Positions 25,080 through 36,400 of a stretch of DNA of 38,050 bases are shown here, in pieces. The stretch spans positions 1 through 38,050 of the forward strand of contig JAISFI010000286.1 of NCBI GenBank assembly GCA_031263685.1, read 5' to 3'. Position 1 is the stretch's first letter; every line of letters starts with the position of its first letter. The translations under genes and the position numbers were made by a program. This stretch comes from Dysgonamonadaceae bacterium. GTDB lineage: Bacteria; Bacteroidota; Bacteroidia; Bacteroidales; Azobacteroidaceae. Below the pieces are notes generated by a model. It ran no database searches. It was not told where the DNA came from and worked only from the letters and a program-made list of their open reading frames with translations.

Positions 25080-27938
25080 TTAAAAATCAATTTTAAATCC
25101 AAGATTATAGAAACGGCACTGCGGACGGCTTCCGATATTGGTTTCCATCAAATCGCTCTCTTTTGAAAGAACAAGCAGATTATCGCCGTTGCAATATACG
25201 CTCAATCCTTTGATGAAAGAGTTTTTGAACATACTTGCCGGACAATCGTAAGTCAGTTGGACTTTTGCCAGGTTGAAACGATTTTTCTTGTACATCCAGA
25301 AAGTAGAGTTTCGATAGTTATTGTCGCCATTGGTTGTTGTCAGGCGAGGATAAGTCGCTGTTGCACGGGTATCAACCATTTCGCCCGTAACAGGGTCGGT
25401 ATAATACGCCCAGCGTCCCCAAACAACATCCGAGAATTTGCTCGTTCCTCTGTTCCAATGGTACGAACTGTTTTTGAAAGCGATTGCGCCGGTTTGTCCC
25501 GCTCCCATTGCAAACAGTGTGAAGTTCTTCCATTTCAACGTCAGATTTACGCCAAAGCTGAAAGGCGATACACTGTTGCCGCTGTGTCCCAAATCAATTT
25601 GGTCGTTGCTGTCAACCACACCATCTTCGTTAATGTCTTTGTACTTCAAATCGCCCGGCTTTACCGTACCGAAGGTTTGACGTGGCGAGACATCAATATC
25701 GTTTTGGTCTTGAAAAAAACCTTCGCAAACATAACCGTAAGTGGCATCTATCGCGCGGCCTGCACGATACTGATAATCGTATTCGTACACTTCGTCGCGG
25801 CGGGTGGCTTCGGAAGCAAAGTACATTCCCGAAAAACCTAAGGTGGCATCTACTTCGCCAAATTTCTTATTGAAATTAACTGCAAAATCAACGCCTGTAC
25901 GCCTGTCGTTGTTATAATTCAGGTAAGGCAGGAAAGAGAGGTCTGTACCCAAATCGAAGTACGACGGATAAATGGTTGCTGCACCCTGTGTTAAAAGTCC
26001 TTTGGTATCCTGTACAAAATAGTTGACGTTCAATGTTACTAATTTACTGAACAAAGAAGCGTCCAAGCCCACGCGAAACTCTTCCCGCGTAATAAAACTC
26101 ATTTCGGGATTGTCGCCACGTTTGGAGCCGGTAGTATTGCCGCCGGCCGAACTGTCGTGCCACTGATACCAACCGCCATTATTCACAAAGTAACCTTTGT
26201 ACATATAATAATCGGAAATATCCAGGTCTTGATGCAAGTTTGCATACGAAGCGGCAAGTTTCAAATCGTTGACAAAAGAGATATTATCTTTGAAGAAATT
26301 TTCGTTACTGATCCGCCAACCCAATGAAACCGATGGCGACAGTGCATTGCGTCTACCTTCGGGCAATTTGGCCGAATGTATCAGTGCACCGCTGAAATCG
26401 AAGTAATACTTGTGAGCGTAATTGTAGGCAGCCCGCAAGCCCAAGTTTACATTACTTGTACGGTGATAAGCGCTGCTTTCGTGGTCAGCGTCGGCAGTGT
26501 TCTGAACTTGATAGCCCCAACCGAGTAAAGTAACAGCAACATTGTGATAACCGACAAAACTGCGGTTGTAATCGAATTGTGCACGGAACGACATTGTTTG
26601 GTCATAACGTGACGTGCCAACATATTCGCTTGCCGATTTTTTATCATCGTTGTATTTGGTTAAAGCAGTAATCACATCTTTACCGTTTACATTACTCCAT
26701 GTGGGTTCGTAAACAGCATAATCCTCTTTCCATGCCTCCGAATAGTAGGCGTTGTAATCCATACTGTAAGCGGTTTTGAACGAAAGCCCCTGCAAAATCA
26801 TACCCAAATCGGCAGTCAAGCCCACATCGAACATAAACAGGCGCGCTTTTTCTTTTACATAACCCGCTGCCAGCATATCGGCAAAGGCGTTGGTAAGGTC
26901 GGTAGAAGTGCCACCCAACAAATACTTGCCGTCAATCAGATGGCTACTGTTGGCGACATAATTCTGCATCGAACCGACTAAGGGATCTAACTGATCAACC
27001 GGAATTAACGGAGAGAACCAGTTGGGACGCAACGTGGCTGCCGTTCCCCAGAAATCGCCTCTGCCGGCATAGTTATCGGTTAAAATGACCGCAGTATTGG
27101 TTGTCGCTTTTAGCCAGTCGGTCAGTTGCATATCCACATTTCCTCTTACATTCAGTTGCATATCATTATTATTTTTCGTTTCGCCGTATTTCAGCAAATC
27201 GTTGTTGTAACTCATACCGAGATTCAGGTAATAGTGAGTGCGGTCGTTGCCGCCGTACACTTCGCCGGTTACATCGGTTTTGTAATATGCCGGTTTTAAA
27301 TAATCGGAACTGTAAAAATCAATATCAGGATAACGATACGGATTTGTTCCGTTAGCCGTATGATAAATAGTAGCCGCATCGTATCTTCCGGCAATCCCGT
27401 CGTTACGGGAAGCCTCGTTATACAGGGCCATATAACAGTCGGCATCCAGATATTTCGGATATACTTTGGGTACATATATGCCGCCATTAGCGCGGAAATC
27501 AATCTTCATCGGTTGATTCTTACCTCTCTTTGTCGTGATAAGAATTGCACCTTTGGCAGCTCTGCTTCCGTAAAGTACCACAGCAGAAGCATCTTTGAGG
27601 AAAGTTACGGATTCTATTTCCGACGCTTGCACATTGGACGAATTGCGGGGTATGCCATCGACCAAAATTAGCGGCGCTTGTCCCCACAGATTGCCGGTGT
27701 AACCGCCTACTAAATTTTCCAAGCCGGAAACACTGCCTGTGAAATAATTTTTTTTCAGCAGTTCGGCAACATTGACCGACGAAACAGCATTTGTTAAATC
27801 CTCATCGGCAATTGTTCCAAATGCAACGTTTATTAAACTGTCTTTGTTTTCCTGCGCTTGTATCTCCCCTAAGCCAAGCAGTGACAAGGCAATGAAACTA
27901 CAGCAAATATTTATGAATTTTCTTTTCATTGTAAACAT
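25080..27938 (-). CDS. SusC/RagA-like TonB-dependent outer membrane transporter (second pair; lacks N-terminal CarboxypepD_reg-like domain)
   Basis: 952 aa; plug LILVDGIPRNSSNVQASEIESVTFLKDASAVVLYGSRAAKGAILITTKRG, GDLKYKDINEDGVVDSNDQ, C-terminal GFKIDF. After the signal peptide goes directly to INVAFGTIADEDL. Confidence 0.95.
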   Translation of the reverse strand: MFTMKRKFINICCSFIALSLLGLGEIQAQENKDSLINVAFGTIADEDLTNAVSSVNVAELLKKNYFTGSVSGLENLVGGYTGNLWGQAPLILVDGIPRNSSNVQASEIESVTFLKDASAVVLYGSRAAKGAILITTKRGKNQPMKIDFRANGGIYVPKVYPKYLDADCYMALYNEASRNDGIAGRYDAATIYHTANGTNPYRYPDIDFYSSDYLKPAYYKTDVTGEVYGGNDRTHYYLNLGMSYNNDLLKYGETKNNNDMQLNVRGNVDMQLTDWLKATTNTAVILTDNYAGRGDFWGTAATLRPNWFSPLIPVDQLDPLVGSMQNYVANSSHLIDGKYLLGGTSTDLTNAFADMLAAGYVKEKARLFMFDVGLTADLGMILQGLSFKTAYSMDYNAYYSEAWKEDYAVYEPTWSNVNGKDVITALTKYNDDKKSASEYVGTSRYDQTMSFRAQFDYNRSFVGYHNVAVTLLGWGYQVQNTADADHESSAYHRTSNVNLGLRAAYNYAHKYYFDFSGALIHSAKLPEGRRNALSPSVSLGWRISNENFFKDNISFVNDLKLAASYANLHQDLDISDYYMYKGYFVNNGGWYQWHDSSAGGNTTGSKRGDNPEMSFITREEFRVGLDASLFSKLVTLNVNYFVQDTKGLLTQGAATIYPSYFDLGTDLSFLPYLNYNNDRRTGVDFAVNFNKKFGEVDATLGFSGMYFASEATRRDEVYEYDYQYRAGRAIDATYGYVCEGFFQDQNDIDVSPRQTFGTVKPGDLKYKDINEDGVVDSNDQIDLGHSGNSVSPFSFGVNLTLKWKNFTLFAMGAGQTGAIAFKNSSYHWNRGTSKFSDVVWGRWAYYTDPVTGEMVDTRATATYPRLTTTNGDNNYRNSTFWMYKKNRFNLAKVQLTYDCPASMFKNSFIKGLSVYCNGDNLLVLSKESDLMETNIGSRPQCRFYNLGFKIDF

Positions 27939-27960
27939 CTTTATCTATTAATACGTTTGA

Positions 27961-29832
27961 TTACCATCCCGGATTTTGTCCAAATCCTTCATATAAATTC
28001 ACATCATTTTTAGGAAGTGGAAACCAGTAATGTCTGTCCGTATATTTCCGTTCAAACAACACCGTTTCCCTCAAATTCTTTACTTTTGCATTTTGCGGAT
28101 TGGTATAATCCATCTGAGCGTCCGCCCGATCGAACTCTATCGCTTTCTTTAGCGTATAGGGAGGATCTATAAAGAGCATCCAGCGGCGCAAGTCGTGGAA
28201 ACGATGTCCCTCGAAAGCGAGTTCAACCGCACGTTCGCGGCGCACTTCGCTCATAAAATGCTCGGTATTGTCGAGGAATTTGGCAGCCACGTTCCCAACT
28301 CCGGCGCGGTTGCGCACTTTATTGACGGCGTCTTCGGCGCTGAGCGAATAACTGCCGGCCTTGCTCTGCGGCGTTCCGTATCCGACGGCTGCGGCCTCGG
28401 CATACATCAAGTACACGTCGGCCAAACGCATAAAACTTAATACCAGCACATTGTTGTTCTGATAGGCGCTGCCGTCGTGCATCAGTTGCGGACAGAGTTT
28501 TTTGTTCATATAACCCGTCAGGCAATCTTTGGCGTTGCCGCTATAGGTGCGATACTGGCCGCCGGTATAGAGGCTGGCGTATTGCTTGGCCTCGTCCCAG
28601 GCACTGTTTTCGCTACACTTCACGCCGTCGAACAGAATGTCGGTATAGAAGCGCGGGTCGCGGTCTTTCCAAGGATATTCGGGGTCGTAGCCTGCCTCGG
28701 CGTCTTTTTGGGTAATATCGTTGATGGGATAGCCGGTTTTTGTGCCGTAGAAATCAACATAGTTGGCAGTGGGATAGCATTTGATGCCGGATGCGTTGAT
28801 GTTCATCGGGCGGAAATCGTTGACCATGTTCCAGCGCCAGCGGTTGTCGTAATTAACCAGATTCTCCATGAAGATAGTTTCTTTCAATCCGGGAATCTTA
28901 CCGCTCTGGTTGTAGGTGTAAATGAGTTCGGAATATTGGGAAAAGTCTGCCAGTTCGTAGCGTCCCGTCGATTCGGTCAGTTGCAATGCTTGGGCGAAAG
29001 CGTCTGCCGCCCGTTTGCAATAGTCGGCGTCGTAGCTCTTGGAACCGCCCGAAGCGTAGTTCATTAGCGGGCTTCCGGCCCAAAGTAAAGTCTTGCCCAT
29101 ATAGGCCAGCGACATGATTTTGTTGGTACGCAGGTTGTTCTTGCCGATGGTTACTTTGCCTACGGCGGTTTCGTCCCAGTTTACCGGAAGCAGTTCTGCC
29201 GCTCTTTGGAAATCCGATACCGCCTTATCGGCAGCCTCCTGCCAGCTAAGGCGCGGCAAAGTGGGCGTTACATCCGCAGGAATGGCATAATCGATGTAGG
29301 GAAGTCCGCCCCAGTATTGCATCAGCATGAAGTGGAACCACCCCCGGAAGAAGATCAATTGCCCTTCGATGAGGTTTCGTTCTTCGGACGTAGCATCGGT
29401 CAGTTTGTCCAAATTGGCCAGCCCGATATTGGCCTTGCGGATGCCGTACCAACTCAACGCCCAAAGATTGGCCTTGTTTTCTTTGGTCTGATTGTTGGGG
29501 CTTGCAGTCGATACTTTAGGAAACCCGAAAGTAAAGCCTGCCGTCCATCCCCAGAAATTTCCCTGGTCTATGGCATAAGCAAGCATACGAGTTTCCGTAG
29601 ATTCCCACCAGTCATCGTCGCCAAAATTAAAGCTACTGTGCGAATCGTGTGAAGAAACGACAGGGATACAATTGTACAATTCCTCAGTAAATCCCTGGAA
29701 ATTTTTGAAGTTCTTGTAAGCGTCGTCCGGCTCAATGTCGCTTCCAGGCGCCTTGTCCAAATAGTCGGTACAGGAAGTGAATCCTGCTATCAAGAGAGCA
29801 GAGAATAATATTATATATTTTTTCATTTTCAT
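27961..29832 (-). CDS. SusD/RagB-like nutrient-binding outer membrane lipoprotein (first pair)
   Basis: 623 aa; AGFTSCTDYLDKAPGSDIEPDDAYKNF, LRLADVYLMYAEAAAVGYG-type motif, VRNRAGVGN, VRRERAVELAFEGHRFHDLRRW. Confidence 0.95.
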   Translation of the reverse strand: MKMKKYIILFSALLIAGFTSCTDYLDKAPGSDIEPDDAYKNFKNFQGFTEELYNCIPVVSSHDSHSSFNFGDDDWWESTETRMLAYAIDQGNFWGWTAGFTFGFPKVSTASPNNQTKENKANLWALSWYGIRKANIGLANLDKLTDATSEERNLIEGQLIFFRGWFHFMLMQYWGGLPYIDYAIPADVTPTLPRLSWQEAADKAVSDFQRAAELLPVNWDETAVGKVTIGKNNLRTNKIMSLAYMGKTLLWAGSPLMNYASGGSKSYDADYCKRAADAFAQALQLTESTGRYELADFSQYSELIYTYNQSGKIPGLKETIFMENLVNYDNRWRWNMVNDFRPMNINASGIKCYPTANYVDFYGTKTGYPINDITQKDAEAGYDPEYPWKDRDPRFYTDILFDGVKCSENSAWDEAKQYASLYTGGQYRTYSGNAKDCLTGYMNKKLCPQLMHDGSAYQNNNVLVLSFMRLADVYLMYAEAAAVGYGTPQSKAGSYSLSAEDAVNKVRNRAGVGNVAAKFLDNTEHFMSEVRRERAVELAFEGHRFHDLRRWMLFIDPPYTLKKAIEFDRADAQMDYTNPQNAKVKNLRETVLFERKYTDRHYWFPLPKNDVNLYEGFGQNPGW

Positions 29833-29838
29833 GATTCT

Positions 29839-32800
29839 TTAGAAAGTTATGTCCATACCTAAATTGAAACGCCTTACTGTAGGATAGGCGCCGCCACCCG
29901 ATCCTCCGCTGAAGTTTGATTCGCGGTCGTCGGGCATCTTGGTCCAAAGGAGCAGATTGTCGCCGTTAAGATAGAGGCGAAAGGCGTTCATACCCGATTT
30001 CTTTACCCAGTCATTTTTGAATGTATAAGAAACTTCGGCATTCTTCAAGCGCATGAAAGAACCGTCGTACAGATAGCGTGTACCCGTAGCGCTTTCATCG
30101 ATCGTAGTGGCCCATCGCGGCATAGGTAGCGTAGCGCTTCCTCCCTTGCTCCAATAATCGCCTTCGGCATAAGCCACATGAGCCGTACTCCGGAATGTGG
30201 GGAATGTTACTTCGCGCGTTACATTATTAACACCATAGAACTGTACAAAACAACTAAATCCTTTGTATTCTAAACCTGCCGAGGTATTATAAGTGTTTTG
30301 AGGAGTGCCGCCATACTGGTACGGCGCTCTGTCGTAGCTATCAATAATACCGTCTCCATTGAAGTCAATGATGTTATAGTCGCCCGGCAATTTATTTGAA
30401 TTGCTGGTGCCCCATGTAGTGCTGCCCAATATGTCGTCCCAGCTTTGCAGGTTGCCGTGGTCGATATAAGAGTTGGTCTGACCGATGGCGTGTCCGGCCC
30501 TTTTCTGATAGGCAGGCAGCAGTTCGGCATCGTCACGGAAAACAGTTTTGTTTTCGGCGTGGGTCATATTCGCATTTGCCCAAAGGTGTATCCCGTTATC
30601 GAATGTGTAATTCAACCGGAGTTCCAATTCATAACCTTTACTGTTTACCTTACCGAGATTGGCGCTTGGGGCTGTCGCTCCGTAATAAGAAGCAATGGCT
30701 CGCGAACCTCCCGTCACGATAATATCGGTACGGGTATCGTTGAAAATATCTACCGAGCCGGCTACCAATCCATTGAGGAAAGCATAGTCAATACCGATGT
30801 TGCGCTTTTCTACCGTTTCCCATGAAATATCGGGGTTGCCCAAAGAAGATATTCTATAATAAGTATAAGGCGTATTTTCCGGCTTTGTGCTACCCATCAA
30901 GGTGTTATCGCCATAAGCCCATTGGTCTTGATAGAGCCAGCGGCCGCTCACATTGTCGTCACCGATTCGTCCCCACGATGCGCGAAACTTGAGCATATCA
31001 ATGAACAAAAGCGGTTTCATAAACTTTTCTTCGCTGAGCATCCAACCGGCCGAGAATGATGGGAAGAATGCAAAACGGTAGTCGGGACCAAACTTTTCAG
31101 AGCCGTTGTAAGCCCCATTTATTTCGGCAAAATATTTCATTGCGTAGTTATATGTGGTACGAAAAACCCAGTCTTCACGATAATGCGGAAAGATGCTGCC
31201 GGTTGCATCCTGCTGCCGGCTGAAAAGTCCCAAAGCAGTTACTTCGTGCTTGCCGAATGTGCGTGCATAGTCTAATTGGAATGAATAGTAAATCTTTCGA
31301 TAAGTGGCGGATATATCTGCGTTTCCGGCCTGATGCGTCCATATTATGCCATCTTGCCAGTCGAGTTGCGTGCCTTGATTGATGGGATGTTCCAGTGCGA
31401 TGTCGCCGGTGTCAGGATTTACCCACATACGTTGCGCATCGTGATACAAGTCGTTGATACCACGCTCGCGTTCCAGAAATTTATAATCCATTGAAACTCT
31501 TCCTTTGAAACTCAAACCTTTCGTAAGCATTTTCAAATCCTGCTCCAACATAAAGTCTGTCGTGATTTTAGTGTTGGATAACTTTTCCTGACCGGCTGTG
31601 GCAAATATATACGCCGAGTTGGGCACATCGGCATTTCGCGGCGCATACCATCCCCACATCCCGTTAGAATAAATCGGACGCATAGCATCGGGAGCCGATT
31701 TGTAAACAGACGCCCAAGTGCCTGTGTAATCATCTTTATATGACGTTTGATTCCAAGGCACTGTGCGCTGATCATTCGAACCGAACAGGTTTACGCTGAA
31801 ATTAGTGGTTTTGGTCAGTTGGAAGTCCAGATTGCTGCGAACATTGATACGGTTGTATCCAAATCCCACGTCATATCCCCGTCCGTTTCCAAAACTCTTG
31901 AACAGGTCTCCTTCGTTTACCAAATCTACAGCGGCAAAGTATTTTGCCAGCGACGTGCCGCCCGATACGTTTACGCTTGCATTGTATGACATGGCATAGT
32001 CTTTAAACATATAATCCTCCCAGTCCACGTTCGGATAACGGTCCCATTCTTCCATATTGGCAGGATAGCGATACTTGTCAATAATCGGTTTGGGTCTGTA
32101 ATCCATCCAGCCCGACGGATTGATGGATGCTTCGCGTTCTATTGCCTGATTAAGCAATAGGAAAGTATCGTAAGCATCGTACTTTGAGGGCAGTCTGGAA
32201 ACGGTTTTTGCCGTCATATTAGCCTTTATCTGAATGTTCGCCTTCCCTTCTTTACCGCGTTTGGTAGTAATAAGAATTACGCCATTGGCGCCCTTTACGC
32301 CATAAACGGCAGTAGCGGAAGCGTCTTTCAATACCGAAATGTTTTCGACGGATGAAATGTCCACCGAACTCATTTCGCGTTCCACGCCATCGACCAATAC
32401 CAGCGGGGCGCTACTATTCCACGAACTTTGCGTCCGGATAATGATTTGTGGCTGTTCATCACCCGGCATACCGGTCGAACTGGAAGTAATCACACCTGGC
32501 AGATTACCTGTCAGAGCAAGTCCAAGATTGGTCACACCGCCGGCACGCTCCAACACTTTACCCGGTGTCTGCGTAATAGCGCCTACCACGCTTGCCTTCT
32601 TCTGTTGTCCGTAACCGACTACCACAACTTCTTCCAATTGTGCATTGTTTTCTTTTAATACAATGTTTAATTCCTCATTGCCTCGCGTCGTCACTTCTTG
32701 CGACATCATCCCGATATATGAGATGACTAATGTCTGACTTCCGGCGGGTACTTTCAGCGAGAACCTGCCGTCGATGTCGGTAGCCGTACCGACGGCTTTA

Positions 32801-32964
32801 TTCTCCTTCAGCAGCACCGTTGCGCCGATAACCGGCTCACCCTTGTCGTCTAAAACCATTCCTTTCACTGTTACTCCCTGTTGCGCCGAAACTATCAGGC
32901 AACTAAACAGCATCAACAGTAACAGGCAGAATTTTTTCCGAATTAAGCTTTCTGCATTTTTCAT
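29839..32964 (-). CDS. SusC/RagA-like TonB-dependent outer membrane transporter (first pair)
   Basis: 1041 aa; CarboxypepD_reg-like VKGMVLDDKGEPVIGATVLLKENKAVGTATDIDGRFSLKVP, EEVVVVGYGQQKKASVVGAI, LVLVDGVEREMSSVDISSVENISVLKDASATAVYGVKGANGVILITTKRG. Confidence 0.97.
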   Translation of the reverse strand: MKNAESLIRKKFCLLLLMLFSCLIVSAQQGVTVKGMVLDDKGEPVIGATVLLKENKAVGTATDIDGRFSLKVPAGSQTLVISYIGMMSQEVTTRGNEELNIVLKENNAQLEEVVVVGYGQQKKASVVGAITQTPGKVLERAGGVTNLGLALTGNLPGVITSSSTGMPGDEQPQIIIRTQSSWNSSAPLVLVDGVEREMSSVDISSVENISVLKDASATAVYGVKGANGVILITTKRGKEGKANIQIKANMTAKTVSRLPSKYDAYDTFLLLNQAIEREASINPSGWMDYRPKPIIDKYRYPANMEEWDRYPNVDWEDYMFKDYAMSYNASVNVSGGTSLAKYFAAVDLVNEGDLFKSFGNGRGYDVGFGYNRINVRSNLDFQLTKTTNFSVNLFGSNDQRTVPWNQTSYKDDYTGTWASVYKSAPDAMRPIYSNGMWGWYAPRNADVPNSAYIFATAGQEKLSNTKITTDFMLEQDLKMLTKGLSFKGRVSMDYKFLERERGINDLYHDAQRMWVNPDTGDIALEHPINQGTQLDWQDGIIWTHQAGNADISATYRKIYYSFQLDYARTFGKHEVTALGLFSRQQDATGSIFPHYREDWVFRTTYNYAMKYFAEINGAYNGSEKFGPDYRFAFFPSFSAGWMLSEEKFMKPLLFIDMLKFRASWGRIGDDNVSGRWLYQDQWAYGDNTLMGSTKPENTPYTYYRISSLGNPDISWETVEKRNIGIDYAFLNGLVAGSVDIFNDTRTDIIVTGGSRAIASYYGATAPSANLGKVNSKGYELELRLNYTFDNGIHLWANANMTHAENKTVFRDDAELLPAYQKRAGHAIGQTNSYIDHGNLQSWDDILGSTTWGTSNSNKLPGDYNIIDFNGDGIIDSYDRAPYQYGGTPQNTYNTSAGLEYKGFSCFVQFYGVNNVTREVTFPTFRSTAHVAYAEGDYWSKGGSATLPMPRWATTIDESATGTRYLYDGSFMRLKNAEVSYTFKNDWVKKSGMNAFRLYLNGDNLLLWTKMPDDRESNFSGGSGGGAYPTVRRFNLGMDITF

Positions 32965-33105
32965 ACTTTTAGTTGATGTTTATGGTTCAACAATAATTCG
33001 CTTTTGTCTGCATGCGCTGTTAAAAACGACAGTGAGCAAACTTTACATAAAAACAAATGTTCAAATACTTTCATTTTACTTCCATTTTTAAATTTGATTT
33101 TGATG

Positions 33106-33137
33106 CAAAATTAGAGGCAATGAATAAGTCAGCCAAG
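33106..33137 (-). promoter_or_regulatory. Candidate Bacteroides-type promoter for the susC operon (-7 TAATTTTG, weak -33 CTTG)
   Basis: Minus-strand TAATTTTG (33113-33106) fits TAnnTTTG; CTTG at 33137-33134 with 20-nt spacing is a partial match to TTTG. About 140 nt upstream of the susC start. Confidence 0.35.
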
Positions 33138-33218
33138 AATGTATGTAACATTTTTGTAATGTTTTTGTATCCTGTCTTTTTGATTTCGTTTCATAAATCT
33201 TTCAAAATATTCCACTTT

Positions 33219-33257
33219 GATTTTTGAGCGGAAAATTCTGATTTTTGAGTGAAAAAT
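33219..33257. promoter_or_regulatory. Two direct repeats (GATTTTTGAGcGgAAAAT / GATTTTTGAGtGaAAAAT), candidate HTCS operator
   Basis: 33219-33236 and 33240-33257 match at 16/18 positions, 21-bp period, in the HTCS-susC intergenic region. Confidence 0.5.
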
Positions 33258-33460
33258 ATACATTAATTTTTTGCTTGAATGTACGACAAAATTGGCAAAA
33301 CGTGAGTACGAATTGCATAAAAGTACATCCGAATTTGTTTGAATCTCGACCCCAAAGTTTCAAAACTCTTGTGGAAAGGCCCAGTAATATGTCGTTTCTA
33401 ACGGAGGCTATCGTTGTGTCTCTGCGGATTTGTTATATAAAAATGAGAATTATCGAAGTG

Positions 33461-36400
33461 TCATACATCCTTTTTGCTTTCATTTTCTGTTTCTAAGGAT
33501 TGATTGTGGAAGAACTCTGCGTACTTCGAAGGGGCTACGCCAAACTGCTTTTTAAATACGGTTGCGAAACTTGCCTGATTGTCATAGCCCACCGCATAGC
33601 CCACTTGCGCTATGTCCTGCTGCTTGTTGCGCAAGAGTAATGCCGCCTGTTGCAGTCGTATGTTACGTATAAAGGTGGCTACAGGTACGCCTGTCATTTC
33701 TTTGAGTTTTCGGTGCAAATGTACACGACTGATACCGGTTTCCTTTGCCAGGAAATCAACATCTAAATCCGTATTGGCAATGTTTTTGTTTATAACTTTC
33801 ATAATGCGTTCCATCAGCACGTCATTTTTTAACTTCATTTCGACTTTTTCGACCCGGTCTTCCTGTGCCAGCGTTCCCGAAAACTTTCCTTTCAATCTCC
33901 GGTTTGCTTTCAGCAGGTTAGCAACTACAGCTTTCAATTCGTCAATGTTAAAAGGTTTATTCAGATAGGCGTCCGCACCGTATTTTATCCCTTTGATGCG
34001 ATCTTCCGATTCGGTTTTGGAGGTCAGCAATATGATCGGAATATGGCTAACGTTTGTGTTCTTTTTTATCTGTTTAAGCAATGAATACCCACTCATTCCG
34101 GGCATAATGACATCCGAAATGACGAGTTGCGGTTTTTCTGCCAGAACAATCTGCCATGCATCGTTGCCGTTATTGCAAGTGCGCACTTTGTAACAGTGCG
34201 ACAACTCGGCAGATAGATAGGCAAGTATTTCCTCGTCGTCGTCCACGACTAAAATTTTATCCGTTCCGCTTTGACGTTTTGCTTTTTGCCCGTCTATCTG
34301 TTCATCGTCGGCAACCGTTGTATTGACAGATGCGGCAACAGTGGAAAGCAACGCCGTTTCCTCTGCAAGTTCGCTCTTTTTCAGGTGCATATTTCCGTAA
34401 GGAATCCGTATTGTGAAACAACTGCCTTGTGTATCCTCTCTGTTACACGCCGTAATAACACCGTGATGCAACTTCACAATCAACCGGCATAAATTCAGTC
34501 CGATACCGAATCCAATGCCACCCATCGCGCTTTCGGAAGGTGTTGTGTAAAAACGTTCAAATATCTTTTCCAGTTTGTCGGCATCAATGCCGACGCCGGT
34601 ATCCAAAACCTGAATTTCGATAGAATGGTGCAGGTCACCGATAACATTTTTGTCGGTACGCTCTTGCACCAATACTTTGATAATGCCGCCGTCGGGAGTA
34701 TATTTCAGTGCATTAGTTATGATATTTATCAGCGCTTTATCGAAATTTTTGGTATCAATCCACGCAGGCATATTTTCAGCCGGCGAATCGAAACAAAGCC
34801 GTATTCCGCGCTTTTTTGCCTGATATTCAAACAAGTCCATCAGACCCTTGATATAGGTGATCATATCCACCTCGCAACATTTTATCGACATTCGTCCTTT
34901 CTCTATTTTACGCATATCAAGCAACTGGTTAATCAGGTCGATAATCCGGTTGACGTTCTTCTTCATCAAGCGCAACATACGCAAAGTGTCTTCGTCGTAT
35001 TCCTTTTTCAACATGGCATCCAACGGATTCATAATAAGCGTTATCGGCGAGCGTATTTCGTGCGAGAGATTGACAAAGAGTTTGATTTTTTCCTCGTTCA
35101 TCTCCTGTTGGTGCTTTCGCTTGATGTTAAAATAGATTTGTAGCAAAACAAAAAGAGCTATAACGATATATAAAATGTACGCCCACACCGATTGCCACCA
35201 CGGCGGCGAAATGCGTACACTTATTGGCAGAATATCCGAATAAATTCCGTTTCGGCACGCTCTTGCTTCAATAGTAAAATTTCCGGGCGGCAGGTGATTG
35301 TAGGTTATTTGATTAATACCCGGGCGAGTAGCGTTCCATCTTTCTTCCTTTCCCTTGAGCCGGTATTCGTAGAAAGTATTTGCCGGGTCGTCGTAGGTGA
35401 ACGTTGTAAATTCGAGCGTAAACGTGTTGTTGTAGAAAGAGAGTTTTATCTCTTTTGTACTTGCTTGTTTACCATTCAGATAAATGGCAGACAACATAAC
35501 TTGTTCCGGTTTGCTTGCCGAAAGGCTGTCGGGATGAAAAACGGTTATGCCTTGCGTACCTCCCAAAAAAACAGTTCCGTCGGATGAGATGGCGACTGCT
35601 GCATTGCTTGCATATTCGTTGTCAATCATTTCGCGTCCGGTATTGTAAAGATAAAACTTTTTATTGCAAACCTGCAATTTGCTGATACCCTTGAGCGTGG
35701 TGCACCAGATATTGCCCTGCTTATCTTCTACCAAAGCGTACACCACATTATTGGACAATCCGTCTTTTTCCTGAAAAATTTCCGTCTCGTTTGTTTGGCG
35801 ATGAAAACAAACCAGTCCCTGATTTGTCCCTGCCCAGATATTTCCTTCCCTGCCTTCTATCAGGGAATAGGTTACATATTTGTTAATTCCGGGCAGTGAG
35901 TAAAGCGTAAACCGACCGGTTTCGGGATTGTAGCAATCTACTCCGTTAAAGTGTCCCAACCACACCAAGCCTTGCGAATCAATTATAAATTTATAAATCC
36001 AATCGTTAGATACAGAGTTTCTGGTAAGGTCATTGACAAACTTCTTTATTTCGTGCGTTACGGTATTGTAATGGATGAAACCTCTTCCGAAGTCAGATAT
36101 GTACAAACTACCGTTTGCGTCTTCCTCAATACATTTGAAATCGGATTTATTCCATTCGGTGCTGAAGTGTTCCGTGATTTTGCCTGTTTTTGTGCTCACC
36201 TGAAACAAACCGGAATATTTGCCGCCAAACCACAAATCACCTGTTTTATCCTGCTCAATAGTAGAGAAATTGTGCCTGTTGATGTCCAAATGTTCAACAA
36301 TATTGCCCTGCCTGTCCATTTTGAAAACACCCTCATTTTCGATACCGCTCCACAAATATCCGTCACGATCTAAAAAGATACTTTGAACCATTCCCGCTTT

